A DNA stretch of 64,000 bases from JAJTGZ01 sp964403525 (GTDB lineage: Bacteria; Planctomycetota; Phycisphaerae; Phycisphaerales; UBA1924). Location of the stretch: contig CAYOGE010000014.1 of the NCBI GenBank assembly GCA_964403525.1, positions 1-64,000 on the forward strand. The letters run 5' to 3'. Made by a program: the position numbers and the translations under genes. This document shows, piece after piece, positions 47,070 to 55,100 of this stretch; the first letter of the stretch is position 1, and every line of letters starts with the position of its first letter. The notes beneath the pieces are model-generated. The model made no database searches. It saw only the letters and a list, made by a program, of their open reading frames with translations, and was not told where the DNA came from.

Positions 47070-47593
47070 CGGTGTGCCCCCGTTGACGGTTTGGTTGGCA
47101 GAAGGATGATCCCCCCGCGGATGCCGGTGTTGATGTGCGTGGTGCGCCCCACCAGCTTGGCGATGGCCGCGAACGGCTGCGACGGGCACCAGGGCATCCG
47201 CTGGCGGTTCTCGAGCGCGGCGGCCGCCGCGGCCGCGAGTGCCGTGATGCCCAGCACAGCGGCGGCACGCGCAACGGCCTTGCGGGCGCGAGCGCGGACC
47301 GCCGCCAGCCCGACGGGGCAGTCAGCGGTGATGATCGTGCCGTCGGCCCGGCGGAAGATCTGGGCGCAGATGCGCTGACCGCTCGGCTGTCCGTCAACGC
47401 CGAACCTGGCAGCGAGAAACGCCTCGGCCTCAGCGCGCGCCATCTTCGAGATGTCGTGCACGTCGAGCCGGCACTGCGCGCAGTGACGCGTGCGGTCATC
47501 TCCGGTCATGTCCTCCCAGCGCACAGAACAGGGGGAGGCGGTCTGCACGCGGTCCAGCAGCGGGAGCGAGATGGTGGGTGATGACGTGCTCAC
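47066..47593 (-). CDS. Cys-motif membrane protein, array member 2
   Basis: 175 residues from GTG 47593, which overlaps the stop of member 1 (GTGA). Conserved block: PCSVRWEDMTGDDRTRHCAQ, CRLDVHDISKMARAEAEAFL, ICAQIFRRADGTIITADCPV. The probable membrane helix is AAAVLGITALAAAAAAAL. The tail (GGIILLPTKPSTG) is shorter than in its relatives. The repeated pattern Cys-domain, helix, Pro-rich tail suggests a membrane-anchored sensor or adaptor; this is inference. Confidence 0.65.
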   Translation of the reverse strand: MSTSSPTISLPLLDRVQTASPCSVRWEDMTGDDRTRHCAQCRLDVHDISKMARAEAEAFLAARFGVDGQPSGQRICAQIFRRADGTIITADCPVGLAAVRARARKAVARAAAVLGITALAAAAAAALENRQRMPWCPSQPFAAIAKLVGRTTHINTGIRGGIILLPTKPSTGAHR

Positions 47594-48195
47594 CGGTCAC
47601 CCCCTTCGGCACCCGGTGTGGGTTGGCCCGGCTGGGCGGGTGCATCCGCGGGCGGTTGATGCACCAGCGACGGCGTGCCAAGGAGTTGGATCGGTGTCGG
47701 GCGCATGACCGCGACCTTTCCCATCATCGGCGATGTCGGGGGTGGGGTCAGTGGCTGGCGGAGCCACCCCGCGATCGTTGCCAACGGTTGTGTGTACGCC
47801 AGCGGCGTGCCATGGGTTTCACGGGCCGCGGCCCAGGCGACCAGGGTCGTCAGGCCGATCGCGGCGGCGACGCGGGCGACCGTCCGCCGGGCCCTGGCCC
47901 GCACCGCGGCCAGACCCACCGGGCAGTCGGCGGTGAGGATGGTGCCATCGGCACGCCGGTAGAACCGGGTGCAGACACGCCCGCCCGCGCCCTGGCCGTC
48001 GGCCTCCAGGTGCGTTTGCAAGAAGGCCTCGGCCTCGGCACGCCCCATGCCGGAGAGGTTGTAGACGCTGCGATCACACGCCGCGCAGTGCCGGCTGCGC
48101 TCGTCGCCGCTCATTTCTTCCCACCTGGCAGAGCACGGCGAGGCGATCTGCAGCCGGTCAAGCAGGGGGAGCGAGATGGCGTCGGGTGCCTGCAT
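47590..48195 (-). CDS. Cys-motif membrane protein, array member 1
   Basis: 201 residues from ATG 48195 (MQAPDAISLPLLDRLQIASP). The frame is open upstream to ~48558, but those codons encode a decayed RHS fragment, so the longer ORF (to 48450) is an accidental fusion. Conserved block: PCSARWEEMSGDERSRHCAA, CDRSVYNLSGMGRAEAEAFL, RRADGTILTADCPVG. Membrane helix AAAIGLTTLVAWAAARE, then the longest Pro-rich tail of the four. Its promoter must lie in the RHS scar or upstream of it. First gene of the array. Confidence 0.65.
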   Translation of the reverse strand: MQAPDAISLPLLDRLQIASPCSARWEEMSGDERSRHCAACDRSVYNLSGMGRAEAEAFLQTHLEADGQGAGGRVCTRFYRRADGTILTADCPVGLAAVRARARRTVARVAAAIGLTTLVAWAAARETHGTPLAYTQPLATIAGWLRQPLTPPPTSPMMGKVAVMRPTPIQLLGTPSLVHQPPADAPAQPGQPTPGAEGGDR

Positions 48196-48219
48196 GATGC
48201 AGAGTTTGACTCCGCGGGC

Positions 48220-48690
48220 AGGGGAGCGGTTCGCCGGTTCTTTGGGCCCGGTAACGGGTTTGGGAGGGGCGCCCCCGCTGTAGGCGACCGTGTAGACGTC
48301 CTTAAGCCGGTTGGAGCCGTCGTAGCGGAAGAAGTTCCGCCCGTCGTTGGCGAGGTTGCCCGCGGCGTCGTAGGTGCGGGTAAAGGGCCAGCCGCTGACC
48401 TGCGCCGGGGTGCCGCCCGCGTCGGTCTGCCACCGCTGGGCCTGCCCCATGCGGCTGTTGGGAGACTGTGCGCAGCCGCCCTCACCCGGGAGCGAGAGGC
48501 CGTCGTTGGTCGCCCACTCCGATTGGTCGCCGGGTGAGCGGGGCCGTTGATGCCAGAAAACGATTTAGAATCAGTCGCGCGCGACTGGCTCGTTGACTTC
48601 CGGTGTTCGCGCGCTCCGCTGCCGAACACACGGGGTTGCCGCCGGTGGTACCGCAGCCGCTTTCGGGTTCGGGAGGGGTTGATCAGGCCG
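48220..48690 (-). pseudogene. Decayed RHS gene fragment
   Basis: On the minus strand two RHS-like stretches are visible: PESGCGTTGG (about 48633-48690), matching PETGCGTTGA of the RHS giant, and GWPFTRTYDAAGNLANDG ... YDGSNRL (about 48281-48410), matching GWPFSNTYDAAGNLANDG. The DNA at 48281-48400 is ~90% identical to 51006-51125 in direct orientation. Between them sits the palindromic element with a stop codon. No start or toxin tip remains, so this is an orphan piece of a lost RHS gene. Confidence 0.75.
48569..48632 (-). repeat. Palindromic element, copy 2
   Basis: Complement of the element at 2185-2249, with three or four differences, all in the distal half. It contains the same 16-base palindrome. 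It interrupts the RHS fragment between PESGCGTTGG and the YDAAGNL part, so it inserted into RHS sequence as copy 1 did. Confidence 0.75.
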
Positions 48691-48844
48691 CCGGAGGTTC
48701 AAGGCTCAGCACGACCGCCACGGCAAAGCGCCACCTCAGAGTCGATGCCACCCTGCCGTTTATGGACGATCCGCCGACGAAGAGTTCACGGCGTTGCGGG
48801 CCACGCGGGGATCAGTCCCTTTTTGCCCCGGCCACCCGCCGCTG

Positions 48845-49162
48845 CTATGCCTTTGGACTTGTGGACGATTCCCCATCCCATGGATAGTTACGCGGAATGC
48901 TGCCTAGGCAATCAAAGACCTGCCAACCGTCGTCGCTCGACAGTTCTTCACACTCATAATCCCGAAGAACCTTTACCGTCAGTCCGATCGTGGAGATGAG
49001 AAAGGTCTCCATCGCTGCAGCACGCAGAAGTCGGTCTCGGCAGGTTGCCGTGCCCGTGAACAGATACTCTCCTCGCAAAGCTGGGTCCTCCGGGTGAGCT
49101 AGTTTACCCAGTCTGAGCACCCACTTCCTATCCGGACAGACTAGTAAATAAGTAATTCCCAC
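48845..49162 (-). CDS. Candidate immunity protein for the RHS giant
   Basis: 105 residues from GTG 49162, which has GGAG 9 bases upstream and follows the RHS stop by 12 bases. There is no signal peptide. The sequence (GITYLLVCPDRKWVLRLGKL, then EEL-x-SDDGWQVFDCLG) has a mixed alpha/beta look; no family is recognised. The position straight after an RHS nuclease tip, the small size and the lower GC are those of polymorphic-toxin immunity genes. The role is inferred from context. Confidence 0.65.
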   Translation of the reverse strand: MGITYLLVCPDRKWVLRLGKLAHPEDPALRGEYLFTGTATCRDRLLRAAAMETFLISTIGLTVKVLRDYECEELSSDDGWQVFDCLGSIPRNYPWDGESSTSPKA

Positions 49163-49174
49163 ATGTGAACTCCA

Positions 49175-52100
49175 TTAAGGCCGGGGAGCAGCCCAGTGAA
49201 GCGGGACCCCGTCTTTGACCAGAACCGTAACCTCCTCGAAGGGTGCCAGACGACCAGCGTTGAGATCCGCCCGGAGTGCTGCGACGGCGTTACCGCGAGT
49301 CAGCCCGGCAGCACGCCCGTCGATGAACACACGAGCAGCACCCTGTGCGCGGGCTTCACCAATATTAGCGCGAACAGCATTTTGACTCCCACTCCTCAGT
49401 GTTTTTAGTTCCCACTCCACGCCGTTTACTAAGAAATCGACTCCTTGATTTCCACGATCGACGACCACATACCCCTGCCCAGCCAATTCACGACCAAAGG
49501 CAGTCTGCGCAGCGGCACCTTCGTATTTGGCTGCACCTTCCGCAGGCGCAATGTAGTGCCCTGCCCCAATAGCCTCAGAACACTGAGAAATCGCCCTGCC
49601 TTCTCGGGCAAGGATGGCTTCTACTCGAGCTAGCTCTTGCGCGGTCAAAACCACGGCGCGACCTTCTTTACTCACCAGATAGGTATCTTGACCGGCCCTC
49701 ACAAGTCGCATTCCTTCAGGAACGCCTCCAGCACCTACAGAGCCGGCGCCTTCCACATTCAAACCTGGCCATACTTCAAATAGAACTACAGTGACGGCAA
49801 GTGTCGCTACAACTGGCCCTGCCATACGGAAGTTATTGATGTCCCGACCGTGAGCCCGAATGGCTTCGTCCGCGCTCGTGTCACCATTGCCGATCAGGCC
49901 GTGCTGCTCAATGCCCCTTCTCACACCGGTTGATAGTTCGTCTGATCCGTCGCCGCTAAGCCAGCGGAAGACCGCACCGGCTGCGTCTGTAACAAATGTT
50001 CGTCGATCGTTTCCGTCGATCGCACGCCCGCCTACTGATAGCCCGAGGCTACCGAGATCGCCAAGTCCACCTCCCCAATAAGAAAGGTAATCGATACCGT
50101 GTTCCCACCAATCTTCTAACCCCTCCGGGTCATACCCCATCGAGTACTCGCCGCCGCAGTAGCGGTAGAGGTCCTGGTCGCCGGCGCCGAACCCCAGCGG
50201 GTCGTTCTGCATCCAGCGCCCTTCTCTGGGGTCGTAGACGCGGTGACGCACGTGGTACTTCTGCAGGTGGGCGTCGTACCAGTACCCACGCCAGCCGAAG
50301 CGGTTGTCGTAGCCGCCGTCACCGGGCGCGGCGCCGGGGATCAGCCCGTCACCCTGGCTCAGCTTCCAATTCCCCGTCAGCCCTACGTAACGGTCGAAGC
50401 TCTCGTAGAAGCGTGACTCGTCGGTGCTGTCGATGGAGCCGTCGTGGTCCAGGTCAGCGCGGGGGTCGTAGTTGGCGCTTGAGGTGGCGAATGCCGCCAA
50501 CGCCGCCTGGAAACGGCCTTCATCTTCCTTCTCCACCGTGCCGCTGAAGTCCACATCCGCCGCCGGGAACGCCTCGGGCCGGCCCGTCAGGCCGTAACGC
50601 ACGCGCTCGACGATGCCGGACTTGGGGTGCACCAGCGCGGTGACGTCGCCCCTGAAGTCCTGCAGGTAGTAGAGGGTCTCGTCGAGCTCTCCATCGTCGT
50701 CGGTGTCCCGCCAGCGGATGGCCGGGCAGTCCAGGATGCCGCCCGAGGCGTCGTACCCCGTGCCCCTGAACCCCGTTGAGTTGTACCCGAAGAGCTGGTA
50801 GGGCTTGGCGCAGGGGGTTGAGGTCTCGGTGGGGTGGAGCTGGCGCCAGATGCCGATGGGCCGGCCGAGCACGTCGCGCGGGGTCCACTCGGTGTCCTCA
50901 TCCGTCAGGTCGTTGTCGCCGTCGGTGTTGTAGATGCTGCGGACCTGGCGGCCGAGGGCGTCGTAATCGAAGTGGGCGATCTTGTTGCCGAGGATCTGCG
51001 TACCCCCGCTGTAGGCGACGGTGTAGACGTCCCTGAGCCGGTTGGAGCCGTCGTAGCGGAAGATGTTGCGGCCGTCGTTGGCGAGGTTCCCCGCCGCGTC
51101 GTAGGTGTTGGAGAACGGCCACCCCGTCACGCTCTGCACCGAACTGCCGCCGACGGTCACGCGTTGATCCGAAGTGGACACCCGGCTGTTGAGCTGGAAC
51201 GGGCTGCACTCTTCCGAGGCCATCACCACCGGGTGCTGCTGCCACTCGGCGCCGCCGGGGATCACCGGCGGGGTGCCGGGGTACGAGGGTGACAGCGGGT
51301 GGTCGACGTTGAAGCCGCCGCCCTGGGCCATCAGCCAGCCGCCGTTGGCGCCGGTGGTACCGCACCCGGTCTCGGGTGTTTGCCAACGGAACTCCGCTTC
51401 GCTGATTCCGGCGGGGGTGCTGGCTGGGCTTGTGTTTACGCCCGTTGGCGCGGTCCGCCCGTTCGTCCAGGCGCTCTCTGCCGGGCCTTTGGTCCACTTT
51501 GCCGCCTGGCCGGCGAGCCAGTAGATGGTCCTCCCCTCGCAATCATGGCGGAAGAACTCATCGTGACCGTGGACATCAAAGTCGGCGACCGGCGAGATGC
51601 CGCTGCCACCAAAGCTCGGGCTGGTGGCCGGGTCGAGCATCGAGCTGATGCGGCCGGAGAGCCACTTGATGTCCTGGTGCCCCTCGATGCCCAGCGGCCG
51701 TTGTGGGTCGGCCGCGACCGGCACCACGTTGATCGGTCGGCTCCAGAGGTCGTCGAGGATGCGGTGCTGCCAGTCGGGCGCGTAGCGCAGCATGGGGATG
51801 TAGCCGCCGCTGGTGCCGCCGCTGCCGGTGGTGCCATCTCCGGCGGGCGCAACCTGGGTGGGGAGCATGAGCCACTTGTCGTAACCCCCCTCAGTGGCCG
51901 CGGGCATCGACCGGCGCATCGGCATCGCGACGCCGACATAGTCGTAGAGGCTGATGGGCACGCTGAAGGGGTCGCCGAGCGGGCCATCACCCTCGTAGAT
52001 GCCCTTTGTTCGTCCCATCGCCCAGTCGAGGCGCGGGTCTGTCAGCAGGCTGCCCGCGCCGCCTGCGCCATCGGGGAACATGGTGGTGCCGTCGGTGTCG

Positions 52101-55100
52101 GCGGGGTTGGGGAAGTAGGCCATCCCCATCACCTTGCCCGCGGGGAGGTTCTGGCGCACCAGGCGCGGCCCCTGCCACGGGGTGAGCGTTCCCGGGCCGA
52201 TATCGACCTTCTGGGCTGGCGTGCCTTCGCGCTCGAAGCCGCAGACCAGCCAGCCGTCGGTGGGCATGCCCTCGCCCGAGCAACCGCTGGGGTACATGCC
52301 GTTGTAGCGTTGCTTGTACTCGCCGAGCATGCCGAAGCGGTCGTAGGTGAACGCGTGCTCATCGTCATACGTTGACGGGGTGCCGCCGAACGTTCCGAGC
52401 CAATGCCTGATGACCTTGGGCCGGCCGAGGTAGTCGTACTCAGTGGTCCCGTGGTCCCACGGCTTGGCCTGATCGCCCGAGGGTTTGATCACCTCCGTCG
52501 GGTAGCCGCCGCGGCTCCAGTAGATGTGATCGGCGGGGTTGCCGGTGGCGGCGGCGCCGTCGCCGAAGTTAGACTTGCGGTAGGCGTGGTTGTAACGACG
52601 CAGCAGGCGGCCGATGTCGTCGTAGGCGAACCAGTCGGCGTCGTCGGTGCCATCGGACTTTGCCGCATGCCATCCAAGGTCGGGAGACTCGCCGATGGGG
52701 CGGTTGATCCAGAGCAGGCGGTTGTTGTCGTTGGGGGGCGGGGGGGCGGTCGGGTCACCGATGTTCCAAGGGAGTGGGCCACCACCAAACGGTGGGTAGT
52801 CGGGGTACCCGAAGCTGGAGTCTTTGGGGCAGGAGCCGGATACTGGGCAGAAATCAAGCGGCTGAAGGGGATTGAACTGAACGCCAGGCTCGGACGAGTT
52901 CATGTCCGGGTCGCACCGGAACATCCGCTCGAGCTTCAGGCGGCCCTTGTCAAACTCGCGAATGGTGCGGTCGGCGGTGTTGCAGCACGCGCCGGTCCCT
53001 TCATACGGGATCTGATCGTCTGGCAACTCGGGCAGCCCGATGAGCGTTGGGCTCACGTGCTGCTTGAAGACCATGCTCTGCACGCGCTGGCCTGCGGCGT
53101 CGGCGTACTGCGCAGTGACCTGCCGATCACCCGATGACCAATCGGTGAACTGCGTCTTGCAGAGCATGCGGCGCGGGTCGTACTCGAGCTCGGTCTCCTT
53201 GAACGGCCAGTGGCCGCCTGTGCCCGGGAACACATCGGTGGTGCCGCAGTTCGCCCCGCAGCAGACGGCCTCAAACGGTGTGGCGTGCCGGAGCGGGTCG
53301 CCGAAGTCGCGCAGGCGGAAAGGGACGTCAAGGAACCGGTCGTAGTCGGTGGTCTTCACCTGCATCAGCAACTGCGATGGCGAGAGACCCGATGCACTCC
53401 ATTGCAGCTTGCTGCCGTCGGGCGGGTTGACGCCGAGCCACCCGCCGATGGACGTGTTGGGGATGCTCAGCAGCGGGCCGCGCGCGGGCGGTGCCGACCC
53501 GGTCAGCACGACACCGGCCGAGCTGACGTTCGGCGTGCCGCGCTGGGCGGAGACGGTTGCGATGACGTGCCGGTGGTTGGCGTCGTAGTAGGTGTTCGTC
53601 TGCGAGATGACGACCTGGCTGGCGAGATTGCCGCTGACGGCCTCGGACATGCTCACGATGCCGCCGGTCCAGTCTGAGGTAACGACGGCGACGGACTTCT
53701 GGCGGCAGAGACGGTCGTTGGCGATCATCGTTGACGATGTGCCCTCGACGAACTTGAGCGCCCCGTTGGCGCCGCGGTAGTAGTTCGTGCGCACCGTGTC
53801 GGCGCTGCTCAACGCGCTCGCTGCGCCGCTGCTCGGATCAACGGCGAAGTTGGCCATCTGGTAGACCCTGCCGAGCTCGTCGTAGAACGACTTGGCGTAC
53901 TTCTTCCGGAAGCCGACGGTGGATGAGCCTGCGCCGACATCGACCGATGCTGCGTTCCATGCCGCAAGAACGCCGTCGAAGCCCGCGGCCTCGATCGGGC
54001 GGCCGAGGTTGTCGACCGTTGAGGCCAGGAACGGGCCTTCGTCGCTCCAGATGTTGATCGGGTTGCCGAGCGGGTCATAACGGACGTACGAGTGGATGTC
54101 GTTGACACCGCCGAACGTGCCCGAGGGGTGCTGCCAGACTTGGGTGACGCGGCCGCTGGCGCCCGCGACGTTCAGCAATGCGCTGGAGCCGTTGTAGGTG
54201 GTGCCGTCGTAGATCACCGAGCTGACCGGGCGCATGTTCGGCGCCGGGGTTGTGCCGCTCTCGACCGTGCCGCGCTCGTGCCGGACGACGCGCCCGAGCA
54301 CGTCGAAGCGGTAGCGGTCGATCGTGTTGGTAATGTCCTGTTCGCGCTCGACCAGGCCCATGCCGTTGTAGCTCGTCAGCGACCGGTCGAAGTGGTGGTT
54401 GTTGCCGGAATCGTTGATCGTGCCCAGGCCGGTGTCTGGAACGGCGGTGTAACGCCGTGCCTCGACCACTCGCGATCCATCCCGAGAGGCGACCAGCACC
54501 GACAGCGAAACCAGCTTCGGCAGCCCTGCGCTGTTGGTGTCCTGCACGACATCGGTGAGGTGCTGCGGCGAGAACGTTGACGGCTCCGTCAGCCACGTGC
54601 GGGGTGCGTTGGTCGTCCAGAACCGTGAGGGGTGCGAGGTATCCCGAACAGTGGTCGGATCAGACGGCGAGATCAGGCCGCTCTCCTCGACGACGCCGAG
54701 GTGGTTGACGACCGACGCCGAGAACGGGCCGTAGTAGGCGGGCGTGGACTCAGGATCGACGGCCGGAACGTCGATGCGGACGATGCGGCGGTCGGACAGG
54801 CGCGTGTAGTAAGTCTGAGATGTGTGCGGCTCGGAGGTCGATTCCGCGTTGGACGTTGTCTGCACGACGCGCCCGAGAGCGTCGCGCCCGTAGACGGTCT
54901 GCACACCGTATGGCGTGCTCTCGCCACCGATCGCGGTCGGCGTCGGCATGTCACCCGAGGGGAGGTCTGCATACGCGGTGAAGTTGGTGGATGTGAACGC
55001 CGGGGCATCGGTCGTCTGCCGGAGCAGCAGGCCGGTCGCGGCGTCGTAATCGCTGGCGTCGAGCCGGCCGTTGGGCATCTTCGTGACGATCGGCTGGCCC

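Noticed and set aside
47590..48450. Single 286-residue protein joining RHS fragment and Cys-motif domain
   Set aside because: The RHS part is a decayed remnant that happens to be in frame; the paralogues all start at the SLPLL block, which fits ATG 48195.
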